Source: Zeimonas sp032027205 (lineage in GTDB: Bacteria > Pseudomonadota > Gammaproteobacteria > Burkholderiales > Burkholderiaceae_E). Taken from it: a stretch of DNA of 64,000 nucleotides. Position 1 is the first letter of the stretch, and each line of letters begins with the position of its first letter. The stretch is taken from NCBI GenBank assembly GCA_032027205.1, contig JAVSMN010000001.1:3785418-3849417 (forward strand), written 5' to 3'. Shown here piece after piece: positions 25,001 to 32,738 of this stretch. The notes under the pieces were generated by a model. The model saw only the letters and a program-made list of their open reading frames with translations, was not told where the DNA came from and did not search any database. A program made the translations under genes and the position numbers.

Positions 25001-25639
25001 CTCGAGGAGCTCGGCTCGGGCTTCTACCTGGCGATGCACGACCTCGAGATCCGCGGCGCCGGCGAAGTGCTCGGCGAATCGCAGTCGGGCGACATGCAGG
25101 AAGTGGGCTTCGCGCTGTACAGCGAGATGCTCGCCGAGGCGGTCGACGCGCTGCGCGCCGGCCGCGAGCCCGATTTGTCGGCGCCGCTGTCGGCGACCAC
25201 CGAGATCGTGCTGCGCGCGCCGGCGCTGCTGCCCGAGGACTACGTTCCCGATGTGCGCGAACGGCTGTCGCTGTACAAGCGAATGGCGAACTGCACGACC
25301 GCCGACGCGCTCGACGGGCTGCGCGAGGAACTCGTCGACCGCTTCGGCAAGCTGCCCGAGCCGGCGCGCACACTGCTCGAGACGCATCGCCTGCGCATCG
25401 CGTCGCGCCCGCTCGGCATTGCGAAGATCGACGCCGCCGCCGACACGATCGTCGTTCAGTTCGTGCCCGACCCGCCGCTCAATGCGGCGGCGATGATCCG
25501 CTTCATCCAGTCGCGCCGCGACGTCAAGCTCGCCGGTCCCGATCGCCTGCGCTTCGCGATCGCCACACCCGACCTCGCCGCCCGCGCGCAGAAGGTGCGC
25601 GAGATCGTCGATCATTTGTCGAAACTCGCTCGGCAATGA
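22004..25639 (+). CDS. mfd: Transcription-repair coupling factor Mfd
   Basis: 1211 residues from the proposed TTG. Mfd removes stalled RNA polymerase and recruits UvrA. In order: UvrB-like domains (LLLPDWETLPYDAFSPHQD near 110), a variable linker, the RNA polymerase-interaction domain beginning near VHAQHGIGRYEGL, translocase motifs GDVGFGKTEVALRAAW (Walker A), IIDEEHRFGVRQKE (DEEH box), TLTATPIPRTL and QLRGRVGRSHHQAYAYL, and the C-terminal TRCF domain. No in-frame ATG exists before the conserved LPRCHGSADALLL, so the start must be TTG 22004 or a later GTG. The stop overlaps serB (ATGA). Confidence 0.93.
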   Translation: MRTESPTTSPAAATPPGLPGDRADALGSIPAPGRGQVRTLPRCHGSADALLLAALAERESARALRAADPDAASATAPTARGRALAIVTAKPGDAVRLAQEMRWFAPLLRVLLLPDWETLPYDAFSPHQDLVSERLSTLYALQQHDCDVVLAPIGTALQRLAPAKYLASHTFFFHKGQQLDEARLRRQLAFAGYEHVKQVVRPGEYAVRGSLIDLFPTGSSLPYRIDLFGDEIDSIRTFDPDTQRSLYPIDRVRLLPGREFALDEAARTAFRGRWRERFEGDPSASTIYRDVGNGIAPAGIEYWLPLFHEHTATLFDYLPDDAIVVSHGDVDAAARRFGQEAAERYRFLSHDRSRPLLKPEELFLDSATLFAQAKEFGRWSMAAPDEAGAQGTDATTREGSAAREGSNADERSTLFALVPPHVAIERRASDPLERLRAWLAEPGTRKLVVAESPGRRETLEQLFSEHGVRLPAVDDWKRFADGGLREAITVGPIFDGFVVPGARISVVTETELFAGAPRRRRRGLRETQTDVDSIIRDLSELKAGDPVVHAQHGIGRYEGLVTMELDEEPTEFLHLRYAKDATLYVPVAQLHVISRYSGAAPEDAPLHELGSGQWEKARRRAASKARDAAAELLNLYARRAAREGHAFRFAPNDYEAFAEGFPFDETPDQQSAIDSVVGDMTSGKPMDRLVCGDVGFGKTEVALRAAWVAVADGRQVAVLAPTTLLAEQHFQTFSDRFADFAVRIAQLSRFRSKKETSAAIDGLAEGKIDIAIGTHKLLSPDVKFDRLGLVIIDEEHRFGVRQKEALKALRAEVDVLTLTATPIPRTLAMSLEGIRDFSVIATAPQRRLAIKTFVRRESSGTIREALMRELKRGGQAYFLHNEVETIENRRARLAELVPEARIAVAHGQMPERELERVMRDFLQQRFNVLLCTTIIETGIDVPSANTIVIHRADRFGLAQLHQLRGRVGRSHHQAYAYLMVPDEKSMTRDAVKRLEAIQALEELGSGFYLAMHDLEIRGAGEVLGESQSGDMQEVGFALYSEMLAEAVDALRAGREPDLSAPLSATTEIVLRAPALLPEDYVPDVRERLSLYKRMANCTTADALDGLREELVDRFGKLPEPARTLLETHRLRIASRPLGIAKIDAAADTIVVQFVPDPPLNAAAMIRFIQSRRDVKLAGPDRLRFAIATPDLAARAQKVREIVDHLSKLARQ

Positions 25640-26514
25640 GCATGCAACGCCTGGTCGTGCAGCACCTGAAGCTCGCCGACGAGGCGGTCGCCGCGTGCAG
25701 CGACGCAGTCGGCCGCGCGCCGACGATGCGGCTGCCGCGCCTGGCCACGTGGGACGACGTGTCGATCGACGGCGAGCGCGTGACGCGCCTGGCCGAGACA
25801 CTGCACGTCGATGCCGAGGTCGTCCCCGCCGATGCGCGGCTGTCCGACTGCCGGCTGCTCGCCTTCGACATGGACTCGACGCTGATCACGATCGAGTGCA
25901 TCGACGAGATCGCCGATTTCGCGGGACGCAAGGCCGAAGTGGCGGCGATCACCGAGGCGGCGATGCGCGGCGAGATCGCCGACTTCGACGAGAGCCTGCG
26001 CCGGCGCACCGAACTGCTCGCCGGGTTGCCCGAGTCGACGCTGCAGCGCGTCTACGACGAGCGATTGCGCGTGACGCCCGGCGCGCAGACGCTGATCGCC
26101 GCGGCGAAGGAGGCCTCGCTGCAGGTGCTGCTCGTCTCCGGCGGCTTCACCTTCTTCACCGAGCGGCTGCGCGATCGCCTCGACCTCGACTTCGCCTGCG
26201 CGAACACGCTCGAGGTGCGCGACGGCGTGCTCACCGGACGCGTGCTCGGCGAGATAGTCAACGCCGAAGGCAAGAAGCGCGCGCTCGAGCGCACCTGCGC
26301 GGCGATCGGCTGCGAGCCGCGCGAGGCGATCGTCGTCGGCGACGGCGCCAACGACCTGAAGATGATGTCGATCGCCGGCGTGTCGGTGGCGTATCACGCC
26401 AAGCCGCTCGTGCGCTCGGAAACGACGCACGCGATCAACCATTGCTGGCTCGACGCGATCCTCAACTGGTTCGACGACCAGTTGCCGCAGGCCGATCCGG
26501 GCACGCGCGCGTGA
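25636..26514 (+). CDS. serB: Phosphoserine phosphatase SerB
   Basis: 292-residue HAD-family phosphatase, last step of serine synthesis. The nucleophile motif AFDMDSTLITIECIDEIAD is near 76-94, motif II LLVSGGFTFFTERL, and motif III with lysine and GDGANDLKMMSIAGVSVAYHAKP towards the C-terminus. The N-terminal ACT-like region is shortened relative to E. coli SerB, as in other betaproteobacteria. ATG 25636 overlaps the mfd stop by 4 bases. Confidence 0.94.
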   Translation: MSMQRLVVQHLKLADEAVAACSDAVGRAPTMRLPRLATWDDVSIDGERVTRLAETLHVDAEVVPADARLSDCRLLAFDMDSTLITIECIDEIADFAGRKAEVAAITEAAMRGEIADFDESLRRRTELLAGLPESTLQRVYDERLRVTPGAQTLIAAAKEASLQVLLVSGGFTFFTERLRDRLDLDFACANTLEVRDGVLTGRVLGEIVNAEGKKRALERTCAAIGCEPREAIVVGDGANDLKMMSIAGVSVAYHAKPLVRSETTHAINHCWLDAILNWFDDQLPQADPGTRA

Positions 26515-26548
26515 GCGCGTCGCGCGCACGCCGGCCGGCGAGCCGGTG

Positions 26549-27766
26549 ATGAGCGCGCCGCGCGCGTCGCGCGCTGCCGCACCCCGTCTCGCCACGCGCG
26601 GCACGATCGAAGCGCTCGCCGGCTTCCTCGCGCTGGCCCTGGCGATGGGGGTCGGCCGCTTCGCCTACACGCCGATGCTGCCGCCGATGCTCGACGGTTC
26701 GAGTCTGTCGCTGTCGGGCGCCGGCTTCGTCGCATCGGCGAACTTCGCCGGCTATCTCGCCGGCGCGTTGCTCGCCACCCGCTCGTTCATCGCGCGCCAG
26801 CGCGTGTTCTGGCTGCGCGTCGGGATCGTCGCCATCGTCGTGACGACGGCGGCGATGGCAATCGACGCCGGCACGGCAACATGGGCCGTCGTGCGCTTCG
26901 TTGCCGGCATCGCCAGCGCGTTCGTGCTCGTCTTTGCCTCGGCCGTCGTCTTCGCCAGCGCCGCGCGAGAAGGACGTCCGATGCTGGGCGCGTTGCTCTA
27001 TTCTGGCGTCGGCTTCGGCATCGTCACATCGACGATGCTCATCGATTTCGGTCGCGAAGCTCACTGGGGCTATGCACCGTTGTGGTCCGCACTCGCCGCG
27101 CTCGCGCTGCTGTTCGCGATCGCGCCGTGGCGCGAACTCGATGCGCCGCCGTCGCCGCCGTCGGGCGCTGCCGCGCCGGGCGCCGGCGGCGCATCGGCCG
27201 ATCGACGTGCGCTCAACCGGCTCGTATGGTCGTACGGCTGCCTCGGCTTCGGCTACGTGATCACCGCAACCTTCATCGTCGTGATGGCGCGCGGCCTGCC
27301 CGACGCGCGTGCGGCCGAGTTCTGGACCTGGATGATCGTCGGCATCGCCGGCGCGCCGTCGAACTGGTTCTGGATGCGCGTGGCGCAGCGCATCGGCGTC
27401 TATCCCGCGATCGTCGCCGCCTTCGTGCTCGAGGCGATCGGCGTAGCGCTCGTCGCGATCGGCCAGCAGGCGATCGCGCTCTACGTCGGCGCCGCGCTGC
27501 TCGGCGGAACGTTCATGGCGATCACCGCGCTCGGGTTGGCGCAGGCGCGCTCGCTGGCGCCCGACAAGCCCGACCAGACGATCGCGCGGATGACGGTGGC
27601 GTTCAGCATCGGGCAGATCGTCGGCCCGGCGATCGGCGGCTGGATGGCCGAGCGCAGTGGCTCGTTCGTCGCGCCGTCGTGGATTGCGGTGGGGGTGCTG
27701 GCGGTGGGCGCCGCGTTAGCGGCGGCCGCCTCCGCGGCACGCAGCGAGCGTTCGAACCTCGACTGA
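26549..27766 (+). CDS. YbfB/YjiJ-family MFS transporter
   Basis: 405 residues with about 12 hydrophobic segments. The first segment FLALALAMGVGRFAYTPMLP is characteristic of the YbfB/YjiJ group of major facilitators, as is SLSGAGFVASANFAGYLAGA. The cytoplasmic loop between helices 6 and 7 is Pro/Ala/Gly-rich. The start may be GTG 26546 or ATG 26549. It stands 34 bases after serB and may be transcribed with it. Substrate unknown. Confidence 0.8.
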   Translation: MSAPRASRAAAPRLATRGTIEALAGFLALALAMGVGRFAYTPMLPPMLDGSSLSLSGAGFVASANFAGYLAGALLATRSFIARQRVFWLRVGIVAIVVTTAAMAIDAGTATWAVVRFVAGIASAFVLVFASAVVFASAAREGRPMLGALLYSGVGFGIVTSTMLIDFGREAHWGYAPLWSALAALALLFAIAPWRELDAPPSPPSGAAAPGAGGASADRRALNRLVWSYGCLGFGYVITATFIVVMARGLPDARAAEFWTWMIVGIAGAPSNWFWMRVAQRIGVYPAIVAAFVLEAIGVALVAIGQQAIALYVGAALLGGTFMAITALGLAQARSLAPDKPDQTIARMTVAFSIGQIVGPAIGGWMAERSGSFVAPSWIAVGVLAVGAALAAAASAARSERSNLD

Positions 27767-27803
27767 CGGCGCCTGGCGCAGCGCAAGTGCAGGCGGATCG
27801 CTC

Positions 27804-27824
27804 CCCTTCACCCTTCACCCTTCA
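27804..27824. repeat. 7-bp tandem repeat at the 3' end of rimO
   Basis: Three consecutive copies of CCCTTCA (GTGAAGGGTGAAGGG read on the minus strand). The last codons and the stop of rimO lie in the repeat and encode VKGEG-stop. Confidence 0.8.
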
Positions 27825-29217
27825 CTGCCTCGGCAAACAGATCGTGCTCCCCCGCATCGACGATGCGCACGTGCATCTCGCTGCCCGGCGGATGCGCCTT
27901 CGCCTGCTGCTCGCCGGGCAGCGTCACATAGACGACCCCGTCGACCTCCGGCGCTTCCGCCGCCGAGCGCGTCACCGCGCGCCACTGCGCCGAGGCGCGA
28001 TCGTGCTCGATCGCATCGACCAGCACCGACGTCTCGCTACCGATGCGGCGACGCAGCCGGTCGGCGCTGATCCGCGCCTGCACCTGCATGAAGCGCTCGC
28101 GCCGCGCTTCGCGCACGTCGTCGGGCACCGGATCGGCCAATGCATTGGCCGCGGCGCCTTCCACCGGCGAGTAGGCGAAGCAGCCGACCCGGTCGAGTTG
28201 CGCTTCCTCGAGGAAGGCGAGCAGGTGCTCGAACTCGGCCTCGGTCTCGCCGGGAAAACCGACGATGAAGGTGCTGCGGATCGTCAGCTCCGGGCACACC
28301 GCGCGCCACGCGCGGATGCGCTCGATGTTCGCCTCACCGGAGGCCGGCCGCTTCATCGCGCGCAGCACGCGCGGATGCGAGTGCTGGAACGGCACGTCGA
28401 GGTACGGCAGGACGCGCCCTTCGGCCATCAGCGGCAGCACCTCGTCGACGTGCGGATACGGATAGACGTAGTGCAGTCGCACCCGCGCATCGAGCTGCGC
28501 CAACTCCTTCACCAGGTCGAGCATCCGCGTGCGCACCGGGCGGCCGTCGACGAAGCCGGTGCGGTACTTGAGGTCGACGCCGTAGGCGCTGGTGTCCTGT
28601 GAAATCACCAGCAACTCGCGCACGCCGGCGTCGACCAGCGCGCGCGCCTCGCGCACGACGTCGCCGATCGGCCGGCTGACGAGGTCGCCGCGCATCGACG
28701 GGATGATGCAGAAGGTGCAGCGATGGTTGCAGCCTTCGGAGATCTTCAGGTACGCGTAGTGGCGCGGCGTGAGCTTGATGCCGCCGGGCGGAACGAGATC
28801 GACGAAGGGATCGTGCGGCTTGGGCAGGTGCTCGTGCACGTGCTCCATCACCTCGTCGGTGGCCTGCGGTCCGGTGACGGCGAGCACCTTCGGATGCACG
28901 TCGGCGACCAGCGCGTTGCCCGAGGCGGACCGACGAGCGCCCAGGCACCCGGTGACGATCACGCGCCCGTTCTCGGCGAGCGCCTCGCCGATCGCGTCGA
29001 GCGACTCCTGCACGGCCTCGTCGATGAAGCCGCAGGTATTGACGATGACGAGGTCGGAACCCGCGTAGTCGCCGACGATGTCGTAGCCCTCGGCGCGCAG
29101 CCGGGTGAGGATGCGCTCCGAATCCACGGTCGCCTTCGGGCAACCGAGCGAGACGAAGCCGACCCTCGGCGTGCCCTTCGAGCGGCGGCGCCGAAGCGGC
29201 TGGTGTACGGTGTTCAT
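27808..29217 (-). CDS. rimO: Ribosomal protein S12 methylthiotransferase RimO
   Basis: 469-residue radical-SAM methylthiotransferase that modifies an aspartate of ribosomal protein S12. N-terminal UPF0004 cysteines appear in VSLGCPKATVDSE, NTCGFIDEA and TGCLGARR; the radical SAM triad is CNHRCTFC in KISEGCNHRCTFCIIPSMRG; a C-terminal TRAM domain follows (about 400-469). The C-terminus is drawn from a short repeat. ATG 29217 (MNTVH) is preferred to TTG 29229, which overlaps the upstream terminator stem. Confidence 0.93.
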   Translation of the reverse strand: MNTVHQPLRRRRSKGTPRVGFVSLGCPKATVDSERILTRLRAEGYDIVGDYAGSDLVIVNTCGFIDEAVQESLDAIGEALAENGRVIVTGCLGARRSASGNALVADVHPKVLAVTGPQATDEVMEHVHEHLPKPHDPFVDLVPPGGIKLTPRHYAYLKISEGCNHRCTFCIIPSMRGDLVSRPIGDVVREARALVDAGVRELLVISQDTSAYGVDLKYRTGFVDGRPVRTRMLDLVKELAQLDARVRLHYVYPYPHVDEVLPLMAEGRVLPYLDVPFQHSHPRVLRAMKRPASGEANIERIRAWRAVCPELTIRSTFIVGFPGETEAEFEHLLAFLEEAQLDRVGCFAYSPVEGAAANALADPVPDDVREARRERFMQVQARISADRLRRRIGSETSVLVDAIEHDRASAQWRAVTRSAAEAPEVDGVVYVTLPGEQQAKAHPPGSEMHVRIVDAGEHDLFAEAVKGEG

Positions 29218-29230
29218 CGGCAGGCTCAAT

Positions 29231-29255
29231 GAAAACGCCGCTCGTCGAGCGGCGT
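29231..29255 (-). terminator. Stem-loop terminator downstream of phaR
   Basis: A perfect ACGCCGCTCG / CGAGCGGCGT stem with a minimal loop, followed on the minus strand by TTTTC. It ends transcription of phaC-phaB-phaR before rimO. Coordinates include the T-run. Confidence 0.7.
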
Positions 29256-29359
29256 GGAAAACACCGCGCGAGACGCGGCGTGCTGCGAGAGACGATTGTA
29301 CCGGTGCAACGCGGCGTACCCCCCGCGCGACGACGAGGGCGGAGCCGCAACGGCCGCCG

Positions 29360-29953
29360 CTACTTCTTCTCGCCCTTGTCTCCCGGTCCGCCCTGCCCGC
29401 CCGGACCGGCGCCGCCGCCGGGCGTCATCGGAAACGGGAAGTTCTGGAACATGTTGCGCGTCTGCGCCTGCATCTGCTCCTGCATCTGCACGAACAGGTT
29501 CTTGCTCTGCTCGATGTAGTTGCCCATCATCGTCTGGATCATCGGCGTCTGCATCGACATGAACTGCGCCCACATCTCCGGGTTCGGGATGCCCTTGTTG
29601 TCGTAGAAGGTCTTCGACTGCTCCTGCATCTTGTTCTGGATCTCGACGAAGGCCTGCATCGTCTTCTCGAGGTACGCGCCCATCATCCCCTGCATCGCGT
29701 GGCCGTAGAAACGGATGATCTGCGCGAGCATCGGCGAGGAGAAGAGCGGCGCGCCGCCCGCCTCCTCTTCGAGGATGATCTGCAGCAGGATGCTGCGGGT
29801 AAGGTCCTCGCCGCTCTTGGCGTCGACCACCCTGAAGCTCTCGTTGCCGAGCACCAACTGCTTGACGTCGGCCAGCGTGATGTACGCGCTCGTCTGCGTG
29901 TCGTACAAGCGCCGGTTCGGGTACTTCTTGATCAGACGGGTGGCATTCGCCAT
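29360..29953 (-). CDS. phaR: Polyhydroxyalkanoate synthesis repressor PhaR
   Basis: 197 residues. The N-terminal PHB/PHA accumulation regulator DNA-binding domain (TRLIKKYPNRRLYDTQTSAYITLADV) is diagnostic; a repeat region rich in Met/Gln (about 70-165) and a Gly/Pro-rich tail with GGGAGPGGQGGPGDKGEKK follow. PhaR binds DNA and PHB and represses phasin and its own genes until polymer forms. ATG 29953 follows GGAGAACTCG. Last gene of phaC-phaB-phaR, 13 bases after phaB. Confidence 0.95.
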   Translation of the reverse strand: MANATRLIKKYPNRRLYDTQTSAYITLADVKQLVLGNESFRVVDAKSGEDLTRSILLQIILEEEAGGAPLFSSPMLAQIIRFYGHAMQGMMGAYLEKTMQAFVEIQNKMQEQSKTFYDNKGIPNPEMWAQFMSMQTPMIQTMMGNYIEQSKNLFVQMQEQMQAQTRNMFQNFPFPMTPGGGAGPGGQGGPGDKGEKK

Positions 29954-29966
29954 CGAGTTCTCCGGG

Positions 29967-30698
29967 TCAACCCATGTGCAGGCCGCCGTTGCACGAGAAC
30001 TCCGCACCGGTCGTGAAACCTGCGTCGTCGGTGGCCAGCCAGCCGACGATCGACGCGATTTCCTCGGCCTTGCCGAGGCGGCGCACCGGAATCTGCTGGA
30101 TGATCTTCTCGCGCACGTCTTCTCGCACGGCCATCACCATATCGGTGCCGATGTAGCCGGGCGCCACCGTGTTCACCGTTACGCCCTTGCTCGCCACCTC
30201 CAGCGCGAGCGCCATCGTGAAGCCGTGCATGCCGGCCTTGGCAGCCGAGTAGTTCGTCTGGCCGAACTGGCCCTTCTCGCCGTTGACCGACGAGATATTG
30301 ATGATGCGGCCCCAGTTGCGGTCGAGCATCCCGTCGATGACCTGCTTGGTCACGTTGAACAGCGAGTTCAGGTTCGTGTCGATGACCGCGCGCCAGTCGT
30401 CGAGCGACATCTTGCGGAACACGCCGTCGCGCGTGATACCGGCGTTGTTCACGAGGATGTCGACCGGGCCGATGTGCGCGGCTTTCTCGAAGGCATCGCG
30501 GGTGGAGTCCCAGTCGGCGACGTTACCCACCGACGCATGGAAGTCGTAGCCGTCGGCCTTCTGCTCGGCGATCCACTTCTGGTGATCGCGCGTCGGCCCG
30601 CAGCCGGCGATCACGGTGTATCCCATGTCGTGGAACCTGCGGCAGATGGCCGTGCCGATTCCGCCCATCCCGCCCGTCACGTACGCAATCCTGCTCAT
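29967..30698 (-). CDS. phaB: Acetoacetyl-CoA reductase PhaB
   Basis: 243-residue short-chain dehydrogenase that reduces acetoacetyl-CoA to (R)-3-hydroxybutyryl-CoA with NADPH. The cofactor motif is TGGMGGIGTAI, the active site is S (ISSVNGEKGQFG) with Y-x-x-x-K in NYSAAKAG. Length and the closing FSCNGGLHMG are typical of PhaB. The thiolase phaA that normally accompanies it is not in this window. Confidence 0.95.
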   Translation of the reverse strand: MSRIAYVTGGMGGIGTAICRRFHDMGYTVIAGCGPTRDHQKWIAEQKADGYDFHASVGNVADWDSTRDAFEKAAHIGPVDILVNNAGITRDGVFRKMSLDDWRAVIDTNLNSLFNVTKQVIDGMLDRNWGRIINISSVNGEKGQFGQTNYSAAKAGMHGFTMALALEVASKGVTVNTVAPGYIGTDMVMAVREDVREKIIQQIPVRRLGKAEEIASIVGWLATDDAGFTTGAEFSCNGGLHMG

Positions 30699-30762
30699 GG
30701 CTATGCTTCCTCTCTTTCGCCGTTGGGTCCGGGCGGCGCGGGCCGACCGGGTGGAATCGCAT

Positions 30763-32673
30763 CTAGCCCGCCTTCTCCTTCACATAGCGTCCCGGCGCCG
30801 GCTCGATCACCGTGTAGCGCGCATTGCCCGGCGTCCTCGGCGCGGGCCGGCGCTCGCCGGCGAAGGCCGACAACCACTGCGCCCAGTCGGGCCACCAGCT
30901 GCCCGGACGCTCGCTCGCCTGCGCAAACCACTCCTCGGCGTCTTCGGGCAGGTTCTCGCCGAGCCAGTGACTGCGCTTGCCCTTGGCCGGGGGATTGATC
31001 ACGCCGGCGATGTGGCCGCTGGCGCCGAGCACGAAGCGCAGCGGCCCGGACAGCAGTTGCGTCGACTCGTAGGCGCCCTGCCACGGGACGATATGGTCCT
31101 CGCGCGATGCGTAGAGATAGGTGGGAACGCCGATCTCGCCGACATCGACCGGGACGTCGAGGCAGGTGAGGCGCCCGGGCTGGCGCAACTCGTTCTGCAG
31201 GTACATATGACGCAGGTACCAGCAGTACATCGGCCCCGGCAGGTTGGTGCTGTCAGCGTTCCAGTACAGCAGGTCGAAGGCCGGTGGAGCCTCGCCCTTC
31301 AGGTAGTTGGCGACCACGTAGTTCCAGACGAGGTCGTTGGGGCGCAGGTAGTTGAAGGTGAGCGCCAGTTCGCGTCCCGGCATGATGCCGCCCGAGCCGA
31401 TCGTCGCCTCGCGGTAGGCGACCTGGTGCTCGTCGACGAAGACGCCGATCGAGCCCGGACGCGAGAAATCGATGAACGACGTGAGCAGCGTCATCGACTC
31501 GATCCAGTCGTCGCCGCGCGCCGCCAGCACCGCCGCTGCGGTGGACAGCAGCGTGCCGCCGACGCAGAAGCCGAGCGCGTTGATGTGCTCGACGCCGCCG
31601 ATCTCGCGCACGACGCGTATCGGCTCGAGCACGCCGCGCTCGAGGTAGTCGTCCCAGCCCAGGTGCCCCTGGTCGGCGTGGACGTTCTTCCACGAAACCA
31701 TGAACACCGTGTGCCCCTGCGCAGCCGCGTAGGCGACCAGCGAGTTCTCCGGCTGCAGATCGAGGATGTAGTACTTGTTGATGCACGGCGGCACCATCAG
31801 CAGCGGCCGGCTGCCGACGGTTTCGGTGGTCGGTGCGTACTGGATCAGCTGGACGAGGTCGTTCTCGTAGACGACCGAGCCGGGCGTGGTGGCGACGTTC
31901 ACGCCGACCTCGAAAGCCGACTCGTCGGTCTGCGAGATGCGCCCGCGATGCAGGTCGGTGAGCAGATTGCCGATGCCTGATCGCAGGCTCTCACCCTGCG
32001 TTTCGACCACGCGCCGCTGCGCTTCAGGGTTCGTCAGCAGGAAGTTCGCCGGCGAGATGGCCGCCAGCCACTGCTGCGTGGCGAAGCGGATGCGCTCGCG
32101 CGTCTTCTCGTCGCCGCCTTCGACCGACTCGGCAAGCCGCTTCATGAATTCTTCGTTCAGCAGGTACAGCGAGGCGGTCCACGCGAAGGGCCCTTGTCGC
32201 CAGGCATCGTCCGCGAAGCGCCGGTCTGCAGGATCCGGCGCCGCCGGCGAGCGGACGAGCGCGCCCAGACGCGACAGATATTCCGCCTGCAGCGCGCCGA
32301 GTCGATTGCCGGAGACGTGGATCGGCTCGCCGCCCTCGTGCTGCGTAGCGCCGCTTTGGTGCTGGGTGCCGGCGCTTCGGTGCTCCGCGTCGCCGCTTCG
32401 GGACTGCATGCGGGCGCTTCGGTGCTGCGCGCCGGCCTCTTTCTGCTGCGTGGTGCCGCTGTCCTGCTGCGTGCCGCCGTTGACGACCTTCGAAGTGCGC
32501 GCCTTGCGTTCGCGAGGCTTCGCTGCCGGCGCCTTGCGCGCTTCGGGCGCAGCGGACTTCGATGCGGCCTTGCCTTCGGGTTCCTGCTCGAGCTTCCCGG
32601 CCCGGGACGCCGATTTCTTGCTTCGCGCAGCTTTCGGCTCGCCGCTCCGCGCCGCACGAGTTGCACCGGGCAT
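30763..32673 (-). CDS. phaC: Class I polyhydroxyalkanoate synthase PhaC with long basic N-terminal tail
   Basis: 636 residues, about 45-50 longer than usual class I synthases. The catalytic triad is visible: Cys in LGFCVGGT, Asp in SREDHIVPWQG and His in GASGHIAGVINPP. PhaC polymerises (R)-3-hydroxyacyl-CoA on granule surfaces. Residues about 1-62 are Lys/Arg/Ala/Pro-rich with an AAKP-type motif, similar in character to histone-like tails of PhaF/PhaM; residues about 64-111 are Gln/His/Ser/Gly-rich imperfect repeats (AQHRSA, AEHRSA, GTQHQS). ATG 32673 has GGAGGAGAAG directly before it. First gene of the pha operon, with a promoter overlapping the pgeF 3' end. Confidence 0.94.
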   Translation of the reverse strand: MPGATRAARSGEPKAARSKKSASRAGKLEQEPEGKAASKSAAPEARKAPAAKPRERKARTSKVVNGGTQQDSGTTQQKEAGAQHRSARMQSRSGDAEHRSAGTQHQSGATQHEGGEPIHVSGNRLGALQAEYLSRLGALVRSPAAPDPADRRFADDAWRQGPFAWTASLYLLNEEFMKRLAESVEGGDEKTRERIRFATQQWLAAISPANFLLTNPEAQRRVVETQGESLRSGIGNLLTDLHRGRISQTDESAFEVGVNVATTPGSVVYENDLVQLIQYAPTTETVGSRPLLMVPPCINKYYILDLQPENSLVAYAAAQGHTVFMVSWKNVHADQGHLGWDDYLERGVLEPIRVVREIGGVEHINALGFCVGGTLLSTAAAVLAARGDDWIESMTLLTSFIDFSRPGSIGVFVDEHQVAYREATIGSGGIMPGRELALTFNYLRPNDLVWNYVVANYLKGEAPPAFDLLYWNADSTNLPGPMYCWYLRHMYLQNELRQPGRLTCLDVPVDVGEIGVPTYLYASREDHIVPWQGAYESTQLLSGPLRFVLGASGHIAGVINPPAKGKRSHWLGENLPEDAEEWFAQASERPGSWWPDWAQWLSAFAGERRPAPRTPGNARYTVIEPAPGRYVKEKAG

Positions 32674-32710
32674 CTTCTCCTCCGTAGTCGTCGGCCGGAC
32701 CGTCACTTTC

Positions 32711-32738
32711 ATTCTGCACTGCGCCATCTTTTTGTCAA
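32711..32738 (-). promoter_or_regulatory. Candidate promoter of phaC-phaB-phaR
   Basis: On the minus strand TTGACA (32738-32733), a 16-base spacer and CAGAAT (32716-32711). The -35 hexamer contains the pgeF stop codon. It predicts a leader of about 30 bases before phaC. Confidence 0.6.

Noticed and set aside
21998..25801. A 1267-codon open frame antisense to mfd
   Set aside because: It is rich in Arg, Ala, Gln and Asp without any recognisable domain, exactly the type of shadow frame expected opposite a high-GC gene. Mfd shows full motif conservation.
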